NCBI RefSeq assembly: GCF_002742265.1
Contig: NZ_MDGL01000168.1
Location: 1 to 64,000 of the forward strand
Direction of reading: 5' to 3'
Length of the DNA: 64,000 nt
Origin: Maribacter sp. 4G9
Lineage (GTDB): Bacteria > Bacteroidota > Bacteroidia > Flavobacteriales > Flavobacteriaceae
In this document: positions 1 to 7,473 of the stretch, piece by piece
Layout: each line of letters begins with the position of its first letter
Numbering within the stretch: the stretch's first letter is position 1
The notes under the pieces: model-generated
The model's database searches: none
Told to the model about the DNA's origin: nothing
The model's input: only the letters and a program-made list of their open reading frames with translations
Position numbers and translations under genes: made by a program

Positions 1-2
1 CG

Positions 3-167
3 GCCGTGGCATTCATAAAGGAACATATGAGAAAAAGGATAGAGACCTCGATAAGCCGGATCTGCGCCCTGATGCCAAGGCACATAAACGCTGTGACGGC
101 GGACGGGTTCGTCATCAAACTGATCCTGTTCGTAATGGCATTTCAATTTGAAAAAACAATATTATAA
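3..167 (+). pseudogene. C-terminal end of a probable IS982-type transposase (cut by window edge)
   Basis: An open frame enters from the left edge and stops at TAA 165-167, giving about 54 residues. The visible tail contains RKRIETSISRI, then PRHINAVTADGF and a hydrophobic end (KLILFVMAFQFEK). A KRIET motif followed by a 'HxHAVT..GF.LK' type stretch is, from memory, the usual end of DDE transposases of the IS982 group in Bacteroidota; this family assignment is inference. The stretch is richer in G+C than the AT-rich DNA that follows. Whether the element is intact cannot be told, because its 5' part lies outside the window. No terminal inverted repeat can be paired from one end. Confidence 0.5.
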
Positions 168-184
168 TAGGAAACTCGAGTTAT

Positions 185-877
185 TTATTTAAAACTATAC
201 AGGTATGGCGCCTTGTGGGCCTTTCCCTGGAATAGTTTTTCATGCCTCACCAAAATGTCCATGGAAAGCATTTTTCTTTGGAATGTTGTACGCCGGAGTT
301 CTTCCCCCAGTATCGCTTCATATACCTGCTGTAATTGCTTCATCGTAAATTTAACGGGCAAGAGATTCATGCCTACCAGCTTTCTTTCCAAATTGTTCCG
401 CAGGACTTCCAAGGCCCTTTCCACCATTTCCCTGTGGTCCATCATCAAGGGCGGAAGTTCATCAATAGAATACCAATTGATACTATCAGAAAGTTCGTCA
501 GGTTTCAAACTGACCTCTTCGTAATTGATAAGGGCATAATACCCAATGGATAGAAACCTTCCCAGCATCCATCCATATTGCTCCAAATCCAGGTTGTTTT
601 CGGTAAGAATTTTTTCCATGATTTTTGGATCAGATCGTTCCAGACTTCCAAAGGTGTAGAACTGCTCCAGATAAATATCCTGTAAACCGGTTCGTTGGCT
701 GACCCCATTCTTAACGGCATCATCCAGACTTTCGTTCATTTTGACAAATCCACCGGGAAGGGCAAAATATCCGGTATTGTGATACTCCAAAACCAATATC
801 TTAAGCTGACTTCCATTAAACCCAAATATGACGGAATCATATGATACATTCTGAATAAAATCCCGATTTTCTGTCAT
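185..877 (-). CDS. NrtR/AraR-like Nudix-fold transcriptional regulator
   Basis: Protein of 230 residues from ATG at 877; a TTG at 892 is an upstream alternative. The N-terminal part (about residues 5-145) is a Nudix fold with the LPGGFV and WYSIDELPPL signatures; the C-terminal part (about 150-230) is the winged-helix type domain of Nudix-related regulators (NrtR, Bacteroides AraR). The Nudix box keeps the glycines and the first Glu, but the catalytic REUxEE core reads NGVSQR, so hydrolase activity is unlikely and ligand-sensing regulation is likely. It is divergent from the hydroxy-acid dehydrogenase gene. A 23-bp inverted repeat lies 73-95 bases upstream of its ATG and is repeated before the esterase gene, suggesting autoregulation plus control of that gene. 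The effector is unknown; a sugar derivative would fit the esterase/glucuronidase neighbours. Confidence 0.85.
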   Translation of the reverse strand: MTENRDFIQNVSYDSVIFGFNGSQLKILVLEYHNTGYFALPGGFVKMNESLDDAVKNGVSQRTGLQDIYLEQFYTFGSLERSDPKIMEKILTENNLDLEQYGWMLGRFLSIGYYALINYEEVSLKPDELSDSINWYSIDELPPLMMDHREMVERALEVLRNNLERKLVGMNLLPVKFTMKQLQQVYEAILGEELRRTTFQRKMLSMDILVRHEKLFQGKAHKAPYLYSFK

Positions 878-946
878 ACTTTTCAATTTCAATAGCTTAA
901 AAATCCCAAAGCATCAAATAACGAACAAAACAAACAGAAAACAAAG

Positions 947-973
947 TATTATTGTAACAAAACGAGACAATAG
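947..973. promoter_or_regulatory. Putative operator of the Nudix regulator (copy 1)
   Basis: Inverted repeat TATTGT (950-955), 11-base spacer, ACAATA (967-972). Over 27 bases it matches the copy at 2754-2780 at 24 positions, which is far more than the arms alone would require. Read on the minus strand it overlaps a plausible TTG-N19-TActTTG promoter for the regulator, so binding there could repress it. Assignment to this regulator is inferred from position and from the shared site. Confidence 0.65.
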
Positions 974-1194
974 TTTTGGGTTTCTGCGACCTCATTTTTC
1001 CATATTTCAAAAATTCCATTCCTTTATTACACACCCAATTATAAAAAAAGAAAAATACCCCATATACTTTTTGACTTCAAAAACAAAATTCATGATCAGT
1101 TCCAGTGGTGTTTAAGCGCGAAAAATCAACTCAAAGAAGCGAATTTATCAATAGGCACAACGGACTAAACGGACCGGTAGATAGAAAATAACTA

Positions 1195-1253
1195 TTGGAA
1201 AACAGACTGCTTCCAAGGACAGGCTCAAGGGCAAAGCCCCAGTTATCCTGTCC
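1195..1253 (+). other. Two abutting hairpins in the leader of the hydroxy-acid dehydrogenase gene
   Basis: Hairpin 1 pairs TTGGAA (1195-1200) with TTCCAA (1211-1216) around a 10-base loop. Hairpin 2 follows with no gap and pairs GGACAGG (1217-1223) with CCTGTCC (1247-1253), enclosing a smaller GGGC-AAA-GCCC hairpin (1229-1239). There is no T-tract on either strand, so a rho-independent terminator is unlikely. The element sits 77 bases before the ATG at 1330. It could be a structured 5' leader or a binding site; no known riboswitch class was recognised. Confidence 0.4.
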
Positions 1254-1329
1254 AAAAAATACATTCTTAGCCCATGAAGAAAAGTTCTATTTAAAAAAAC
1301 ACGTACCTTTTATTCCCAAATAAAAAATT

Positions 1330-2478
1330 ATGGCCAGAAATTTTGACTCCAACTATCCCTCCGTAGACGATTTAAGAAACAAGGCCAAGTCAAGAATTCC
1401 ACGGTTCGCCTTCGAATATCTGGACGGAGGCTGTAACGAAGATGTGAGTTTGGCACGAAATACGAGTGATATCAGGAAGGTACAGTTAGAACCGAGATAC
1501 CTTCAAAACTACGGCACAAGTTCCATTAAAACAAAGGTCCTGGGCATGGAATTTGATGCTCCCTTTGGTATTGCCCCTGTTGGATTGCAAGGGTTAATGT
1601 GGCCCAACTCCCCCGCAATACTTGCAAAAGCGGCATTTAAAAATAATATCCCCTTTATTTTAAGCACGGTCACCACCATGAATATTGAAAAGGCGAGTGA
1701 ACTGACCGAAGGGAATGCCTGGTTTCAATTGTACAATCCGGTTGATGACGGCATCAGGGACGATATCATAAACAGGGCACAAGCTGCGGGATGTCCCGTT
1801 TTGGTGCTACTTTGTGATGTTCCTACATTTGGGTTCAGACCGCGGGATTTTAAGAACGGATTGGCCCTGCCCCCAAAAATGTCCGTAGCCAACATCCTTC
1901 AGATTTTGGGCAAGCCTACTTGGGCATTCAATACTTTAAAATATGGCCAACCTACGTTTGAAAACTTAAAAGCTTACACCCCCGAAGGACTGAACCTAAA
2001 GCAACTGGGGGCCTTTATGGACAAGACATTTTCGGGCCGCCTGTATGCCGAGCGAATTAAACCGATCCGGGACAAATGGAAAGGAAAACTGGTGTTGAAG
2101 GGTGTGGCCTCCGAGCAGGACACACAAGATGCCATTAAAATGGGGTTTGACGGCATCATCCTTTCCAATCACGGCGGAAGACAATTGGATGCCGCCCAAT
2201 CCACTATCGGCACCTTACAGACCATTGCCGGTAAATACTGCGACCAAATAGAAATTATGTTGGATAGCGGGTTACGTTCTGGACCTGACATTGCCAGGGT
2301 TATGGCCAGTGGAGCCAAATTCACCTTTATGGGACGTTCCTTTATGTACGGTGTTGGTGCCCTTGGAGCCAAAGGAGGAGACCATACCATTGGCATGCTA
2401 AAAACCCAATTTCAACAGGTAATGGACCAACTCTGCTGCGAAAGGGTGGAGGATTTACCAAGGCACTTAATAAGATAA
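1330..2478 (+). CDS. lldD: FMN-dependent alpha-hydroxy-acid dehydrogenase (L-lactate dehydrogenase-like)
   Basis: Protein of 382 residues, normal length for the family, spanning the whole FMN TIM barrel. Visible signatures are PRFAFEYLDGG (25-34), WFQLY (131-135), the Lys257 region KLVLKGV, and the active-site segment SNHGGRQLD (279-287) with catalytic His281 and Arg284, followed by the FMN phosphate-binding DSGLRSGPDI (312-321). These enzymes oxidise L-2-hydroxy acids such as lactate, with electrons passing to the quinone pool or oxygen. The substrate cannot be decided: neighbours (Nudix regulator, esterase, alpha-glucuronidase) hint at a sugar-acid or plant/algal-polymer context, so the symbol marks family likeness only. 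It is a single gene transcribed away from the regulator, with a long leader. Confidence 0.85.
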   Translation: MARNFDSNYPSVDDLRNKAKSRIPRFAFEYLDGGCNEDVSLARNTSDIRKVQLEPRYLQNYGTSSIKTKVLGMEFDAPFGIAPVGLQGLMWPNSPAILAKAAFKNNIPFILSTVTTMNIEKASELTEGNAWFQLYNPVDDGIRDDIINRAQAAGCPVLVLLCDVPTFGFRPRDFKNGLALPPKMSVANILQILGKPTWAFNTLKYGQPTFENLKAYTPEGLNLKQLGAFMDKTFSGRLYAERIKPIRDKWKGKLVLKGVASEQDTQDAIKMGFDGIILSNHGGRQLDAAQSTIGTLQTIAGKYCDQIEIMLDSGLRSGPDIARVMASGAKFTFMGRSFMYGVGALGAKGGDHTIGMLKTQFQQVMDQLCCERVEDLPRHLIR

Positions 2479-2791
2479 AGTATACATCCCATCCTATAAA
2501 TAACCGGGTTCAGACTAAACCTTCATGTTAGGCGAAGTCGAGACCTTACTTTAAAATTAATATGGTTCCGTATCCCCTGCCTATGATGGGGGTGATGGTA
2601 GTCGGCTAGAACTAAAAAATCAGGTCATTAATTCTTATAAAAACAAGTTTACATGCTGGCATCTCATCATTTTAAACATATCTATGCTATTAAAAAACAT
2701 CCTTTTAAACCGATATTTTTCAGGAATATCCTATGAGTTTAAGAGAATCGATGTATTATTGTAACAAATTGAGACAATAAAAACACTGAAA
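2479..2791. other. Intergenic region before the esterase gene
   Basis: This 313-base stretch carries no credible gene. Its only strong feature is the operator-like inverted repeat at 2754-2780, right before the esterase ATG. A short GGCGAAGTCGAG stretch near 2531 faintly resembles a worn intergenic repeat, but no partner copy was found in the window. Confidence 0.5.
2754..2780. promoter_or_regulatory. Putative operator of the Nudix regulator (copy 2)
   Basis: Inverted repeat TATTGT (2757-2762), 11-base spacer, ACAATA (2774-2779), matching copy 1 at 24 of 27 positions. It ends only 12 bases before the esterase ATG at 2792 and includes TATTATTG, close to the -7 consensus TAnnTTTG, so a bound regulator would cover the promoter or start site. 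This points to repression, lifted by an effector. Confidence 0.65.
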
Positions 2792-4426
2792 ATGAAATTA
2801 CATATCTTTCTACTTTTGACGGTAGTGACATCCATGCATCTGATTATGGCCCAAGAAACAAACTCTTTTCCTGTACAAGCAAGGATAGAAAACGGAATCA
2901 TTGAGGGTAATTACGACACCCATACCGGAATTCAGCGGTTTTTTGGAATACCCTTTGCCAAACCTCCCGTGGGGGAATTGCGCTGGAAGGCTCCCCAACC
3001 CTTAGATAATTGGGATGGTATCAAAGAAACAAAGGCCTTTGGCCCTCGACCCTTGCAAACTATGGTCTTTGGGGATATGAAATCCAGATCCAGCGGCGTA
3101 AGCGAGGATTGTCTATACTTGAATGTTTGGACACCGGCCAAAAGGAACACCAAAGACCTTCCGGTACTGGTATATTTCTTTGGTGGCGGTAATGTAGCCG
3201 GGGATGCATCAGAACCAAGATATGACGGAGAGAGCATGGCAAAAAAAGGGATCGTGGTGGTCACTACAAATTATCGCTTGAATGTTTTTGGATTCCTGGC
3301 CCATCCTGAACTTAGTGCCGAAGCAGATTATATGGCCTCAGGAAATTATGGCCTTTTAGACCAAAACGCCGCATTAAAATGGGTACGGAAAAACATAGCG
3401 GCCTTTGGTGGAGACCCTAATCAAGTTACCATTGCTGGGGAATCTGCAGGTTCCATAGGGGTAAGCCAGCAAATGGCCTCTCCCCTATCCAAGGATTTGA
3501 TTGCCGGTGCCATTGGTGAAAGCGGGGCTGGAATACACCCTACTATGGCCCCTGTCCCTTTGGAGGAAGCAGAAAAAATAGGTGCTGAATTTGCCGAAAA
3601 AATAGGTTACGCCACCTTGGCGGAATTAAGAAATCTAAGTACCCGAGAGGTTTATGAGTTATACAATGAAAGCCAAAGATTTGGTTTTCCGGCGGTACTT
3701 GATGGATATTTCCTTCCCAAAACACTGCCTGAGATATTCGAAAACAAAGAACAGGCCATGGTTCCCCTTCTGCTGGGTTGGAACTCCGCAGAGATTCCCG
3801 GAATGGCATTTACACAAGGGCCTTACACATCAGAAAACTATGCCAACAAAGTAAAGGAGGCGTATCCTAATGAACATAAAAAAGTAATGGAACTTTATCC
3901 TAGCGGTTCGGAAAAGGAAATCGAACTTTCTGCCACGGCTTTGGCTTCGGACCGATTTATTGCCTATAGCACCTGGAAGTGGTTCGATTTACATAGAAAA
4001 AATAGCGACCAACCTGTGTATCGCTATCTATACAGCAAGCTTAGACCTCCCTTGAAGGACAACACTCGAGCCAGTGGCTTGGCGGGCGGTACCATAGAAA
4101 AAAACGAGGATGCCCCTCCGGCCCCAAAACCTGTTGGAGCACCCCACGCCTGTGAAATTGAATATTGCATGGGCAATCTTCATTTGGTGGATGACTATGC
4201 TTGGACTGCAGATGATTATAAGGTTTCCGCCGATATGCAGAATTACTTCGCCAATTTTATAAAGACGGGCAATCCCAATGCAGAAGGTCTGCCACAATGG
4301 GATTCCGCCCGTGGAAAGGACAATACGCCACCGGTAATGGTCATTGATACGGAAAGTACATTGAAACAGGCTACCAACGAGGCACGTTACGAATTTTTGG
4401 ATAAGGCCTACGGTAACAAAAGATAA
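2792..4426 (+). CDS. Secreted type B carboxylesterase
   Basis: Protein of 544 residues with a signal peptide (about 1-20, ending MA-QE), so exported. It is an alpha/beta hydrolase of the carboxylesterase/cholinesterase family: FFGIPFAKPPVGELRW near 50-65, EDCLYLNVW (105-113), nucleophile Ser218 in GESAGS, probable acidic residue Glu334 (NSAEIPG) and catalytic His452 in GAPHACEIEY. The usual oxyanion HGGG is FGGG here (about 130-133). Expected to hydrolyse carboxylic esters in the periplasm or outside; the substrate is not readable, though an ester on a plant or algal polysaccharide would suit the adjacent alpha-glucuronidase. It is preceded by the operator-like repeat shared with the Nudix regulator and ends 16 bases before the convergent glucuronidase gene. 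Confidence 0.9.
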   Translation: MKLHIFLLLTVVTSMHLIMAQETNSFPVQARIENGIIEGNYDTHTGIQRFFGIPFAKPPVGELRWKAPQPLDNWDGIKETKAFGPRPLQTMVFGDMKSRSSGVSEDCLYLNVWTPAKRNTKDLPVLVYFFGGGNVAGDASEPRYDGESMAKKGIVVVTTNYRLNVFGFLAHPELSAEADYMASGNYGLLDQNAALKWVRKNIAAFGGDPNQVTIAGESAGSIGVSQQMASPLSKDLIAGAIGESGAGIHPTMAPVPLEEAEKIGAEFAEKIGYATLAELRNLSTREVYELYNESQRFGFPAVLDGYFLPKTLPEIFENKEQAMVPLLLGWNSAEIPGMAFTQGPYTSENYANKVKEAYPNEHKKVMELYPSGSEKEIELSATALASDRFIAYSTWKWFDLHRKNSDQPVYRYLYSKLRPPLKDNTRASGLAGGTIEKNEDAPPAPKPVGAPHACEIEYCMGNLHLVDDYAWTADDYKVSADMQNYFANFIKTGNPNAEGLPQWDSARGKDNTPPVMVIDTESTLKQATNEARYEFLDKAYGNKR

Positions 4427-4442
4427 GTAGATTCATAAATTT

Positions 4443-6599
4443 CTAATCCCATTGCGGCCGAATACCTGGAGCAAAAGGGAATTTTAAGGATTTATAATAC
4501 TCCAGTTTCTTCTTGGGTCTGGGAACACCTTCCGGTATTTCCGTTCCAGAAAAGGTCTGAAAATATAATAGGGAGGCATCGCGCCACCATTGTGCCTCCT
4601 TTAACTGAATATCCATCAACATCTTCACTTCCTGATATTGGTCAGGGGTTATAAAGGGACGCGCCCTTTCCCAAGTGTTGATCATTTCAGAGACCTCGTC
4701 CACGCCTTCTTGGTATTTCAATGCAAGGCCATCCCAAAGTGAATTTCCATTGTTAAGGCTATAATCCCAAGGTAGATGATGGAACCAAAGCAAATAAGCC
4801 TCAGGACATGTTTTAAGGTTCCCAAATATGTCCGAAACTTCTTTGGAATATTGCTCAAGGGCATTACTGCCCGTTTTTGTTCTATCGAATCCAATGCCAT
4901 TTTCATCCGCATTGTGATAATAGGTAGGGTTCCAATCCGGCCTACCCAGATTGTCCACCCAAGGCCCCGGTCCATAATGATGGCCGGTATCGAATAAATG
5001 ATGTAGGCCCAATGGGTTCATATAGTTGACGACGGCTTCCCTGGACGTTATCATCATCGGTCTTAACAAGGAAACCAGTTCGCTATTATTGGAATACGTA
5101 AGCTTGATCCATTCTTCGGCAATATCAGTGGCCCTGGTTTCCGGGTTCCATGCCAAACGACCAAAACCAAACCAATTTGCCTGTGCAAAGGGATGACCGG
5201 TCCAATTCAAGTCAGTCCCTATATTGGAAACGCCCGCCATACCCGATAATTTTTTACGGTGCAAAGAACCATCCACGACCTTGGCAACGGTGGAGCCTTT
5301 TCCTTTCACATAGGTATCCGATTGTAGTACCTCTTCAAATAATTTTGGTAAAAAGACCAAATGGGAACTAAAGCCCAAATATTCCTGGGTAATCTGAAAC
5401 TCCATCATCAAGGGTGTCTGGGGCATGGCACCGAACATGGGATGAAAGGGTTCCCGAGGTTGAAAATCTATAGGACCATTTTTGACCTGTACCAATACAT
5501 TGTCCATAAATCGACCATCATAAGGAACAAATTCCGAATAGGCCTGTTTGGCCCTATCCGTTTCATCATCTTCGGAATATACAAAGGCCCTCCATATCAC
5601 AACGCCCCCATGGGGCTGAACCGCTTCCGCCAGCATATTGGCACCATCCACATGGGTACGTCCATAATTCTGAGGACCGGGTTGGCCTTCAGAATTTGCC
5701 TTTACCAAAAATCCTCCAAAATCAGGGATGTAATCATATATCTCCCGGGTTTTCTGAGCCCACCAATTTCGAACCTCGGCATTCAATGGATCCGCAGTTT
5801 CAAGCTCACCGATTTCCATAGGTGCAGAAAACCTGGCAGTTAGATATACCTTGATACCATATTTTCTAAAAACATTGGCCAGGGCGGCCACTTTTTCCAG
5901 ATACATGGGCGTAAGCACCAAAGCGTTTGCATTTACGTTTGTAAGTGCCGTTCCATTGATCCCAATGGAGGCATTGGCCCTTGCATAGTCAATATATCGT
6001 TGATCGATATATTCCGGTAATTTCTGCCAGTTCCATAAGGAGAATCCTGCATAGCCCCGCTCCACGGTCCTATCTAGATTGTCCCAATGGTTGAGCATTC
6101 GCAAGTCAACGGATGGCGCATCCACAAGGCTTAAACCCTCCAAATCTTGACCCGATTGAATCGTTTGCAACAATCTGAAAACACCGTATAACAGACCTAT
6201 ATCCGTATTTGCGGTAACCAAAATACCGCCATCGCTATTTCTGATATAAAAACCTTCATTGCCAAGCCTTTCAGAAGAAACATCCATGCTTTGTGACCAA
6301 CTTCCCTTTAAACTGGAAACCTTGGAAACCACTAGGGAATTATCATTCTCCATCGTATCAGAAAAATTCAATTTTTCATTTAACAAACCGGAAAGGCCGA
6401 TTTCAATTTCATTTTGAACCGATTTAAGAATATCACTACCCGCTTCCATGTAAATGGATTTTGCCAGGAACTTGAGATTTTTTCTGCTTTGGGAATTACT
6501 CCCGGCATAATCCATCCACAAATTATAGCCCTGTTGTGCATGCAGGACGTTCGCAAGACTATATAAAACGAATAAGGTAAAAAGTATCTTTTTTGACAT
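4443..6599 (-). CDS. GH67 alpha-glucuronidase (periplasmic)
   Basis: Protein of 718 residues with a signal peptide (about 1-21, ending LHA-QQ). It has the full GH67 layout: N-terminal alpha/beta domain, central TIM barrel and C-terminal helical domain. Active-site residues line up with those of characterised GH67 enzymes: Glu304 in VKANSEGQPGP (acid), Asp378 in NGPIDFQ and Glu406 in QITQEYLG (base pair). GH67 enzymes remove 4-O-methyl-D-glucuronic acid from the non-reducing end of aldouronic acids made from glucuronoxylan. No xylanase, SusC/SusD pair or uronate pathway is visible nearby, so this is an isolated piece of a xylan system in this window. It converges with the esterase gene. No copy of the Nudix operator was found upstream of it. 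Confidence 0.93.
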   Translation of the reverse strand: MSKKILFTLFVLYSLANVLHAQQGYNLWMDYAGSNSQSRKNLKFLAKSIYMEAGSDILKSVQNEIEIGLSGLLNEKLNFSDTMENDNSLVVSKVSSLKGSWSQSMDVSSERLGNEGFYIRNSDGGILVTANTDIGLLYGVFRLLQTIQSGQDLEGLSLVDAPSVDLRMLNHWDNLDRTVERGYAGFSLWNWQKLPEYIDQRYIDYARANASIGINGTALTNVNANALVLTPMYLEKVAALANVFRKYGIKVYLTARFSAPMEIGELETADPLNAEVRNWWAQKTREIYDYIPDFGGFLVKANSEGQPGPQNYGRTHVDGANMLAEAVQPHGGVVIWRAFVYSEDDETDRAKQAYSEFVPYDGRFMDNVLVQVKNGPIDFQPREPFHPMFGAMPQTPLMMEFQITQEYLGFSSHLVFLPKLFEEVLQSDTYVKGKGSTVAKVVDGSLHRKKLSGMAGVSNIGTDLNWTGHPFAQANWFGFGRLAWNPETRATDIAEEWIKLTYSNNSELVSLLRPMMITSREAVVNYMNPLGLHHLFDTGHHYGPGPWVDNLGRPDWNPTYYHNADENGIGFDRTKTGSNALEQYSKEVSDIFGNLKTCPEAYLLWFHHLPWDYSLNNGNSLWDGLALKYQEGVDEVSEMINTWERARPFITPDQYQEVKMLMDIQLKEAQWWRDASLLYFQTFSGTEIPEGVPRPKKKLEYYKSLKFPFAPGIRPQWD

Positions 6600-6744
6600 C
6601 TGATGGTATATTGCTGGTATCCAAATAAAAATACATGCTTTAGTGTTGAATTTTGAACTTCTTCGAGTAAAATAGACATTTCTAACAATTTTAACCCAAA
6701 AGATTTAAATATGAAATCCTGCTTATACTAGCCCCGTTAAAAGA

Positions 6745-7434
6745 TTGACTATTTTTGAACACAGGGAAGTCAATCGGTTTTCAACTAAAAATAGCAGGGT
6801 GGGCATAAAATTTTTAAAGTTCTTCATTGTAACACTTAGCTTGATTCTAATATTGCTACTAATAAGTAATGCAGTCATAAACTCATTTGCTACCGATAAA
6901 ACATTTTCCTCCCTCTCAGAAATTCCAAATAATAAAGTGGGCATGATTTTAGGTACCGCCAAGAATATACGAGGTGGTGGTTCCAACCCCTATTACGAAT
7001 ACAGATTAAATGCGGTCGTATCTCTTTTCAAGGCGGGGAAAATTGAATTTATCTTGGTTAGCGGGGACAATGGAAGTATCTATTATAACGAGCCTACCAC
7101 CATACAAAATGATTTGGTGGACGCAGGGGTACCGGCCGATAAAATATTCCTCGACTATGCGGGCTTTCGCACTTTGGATTCCATGGTAAGGGCCAAGGAG
7201 GTTTTTGGCCTTGAGCAAGTTACCGTAGTCTCACAAAAATTCCATAATGAACGGGCCATTTATTTGGCCCATAAAAACGGATTAAATGCCATTGGCTTCA
7301 ATGCAGAAGACGTTTCCCTGGAATCTGGGTTCAAAATCCAAATAAGGGAATACTTTGCCCGGGTAAAGGTCTTTATCGATCTGGCCCTTAACACCCGACC
7401 TAAATTTTCCGGTGATAAAATTAAAATCGAATGA
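6745..7434 (+). CDS. SanA/YdcF-family (DUF218) membrane protein
   Basis: Protein of up to 229 residues from TTG at 6745; an in-frame GTG at 6799 would start just before the membrane helix and is a fair alternative. After one transmembrane helix (about 25-46) comes a DUF218 domain with NKVGMILGTAK, NPYYEYRLNAV, SGDNG and VSQKFHNERA, the pattern of E. coli SanA (vancomycin sensitivity/envelope barrier) and YdcF. The protein is probably anchored in the inner membrane with the domain outside. Biochemical function is not established for the family. The transporter gene follows 39 bases later on the same strand, so the two are probably co-transcribed. Confidence 0.85.
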   Translation: MTIFEHREVNRFSTKNSRVGIKFLKFFIVTLSLILILLLISNAVINSFATDKTFSSLSEIPNNKVGMILGTAKNIRGGGSNPYYEYRLNAVVSLFKAGKIEFILVSGDNGSIYYNEPTTIQNDLVDAGVPADKIFLDYAGFRTLDSMVRAKEVFGLEQVTVVSQKFHNERAIYLAHKNGLNAIGFNAEDVSLESGFKIQIREYFARVKVFIDLALNTRPKFSGDKIKIE

Positions 7435-7473
7435 TTACATTAGTCTCCAAATAATTTTGGTTTTAGTTCACCA

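Larger units (their letters stand above)
878..1329. other. Divergent intergenic region with operator and structured leader
   Basis: This 452-base gene-free stretch lies between the Nudix regulator (minus) and the hydroxy-acid dehydrogenase (plus). It holds the inverted repeat at 947-973, two abutting hairpins at 1195-1253, and a TAccTTT -7-like box at 1304-1310 just ahead of the dehydrogenase. I see no credible open reading frame or tRNA in it. Confidence 0.6.

Noticed and set aside
1217-1253. Hairpin ahead of the hydroxy-acid dehydrogenase as a rho-independent terminator
   Set aside because: No T-tract follows on either strand and no gene ends nearby on the plus strand.
2525-2551. Stretch with GGCGAAGTCGAG resembling a flavobacterial intergenic repeat
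   Set aside because: Only one short, imperfect copy; no partner in the window and no hairpin.
5361-5843. Open frame of 160 codons opposite the GH67 gene
   Set aside because: The minus-strand frame holds the GH67 active-site motifs; the plus frame shows no domain or signal.
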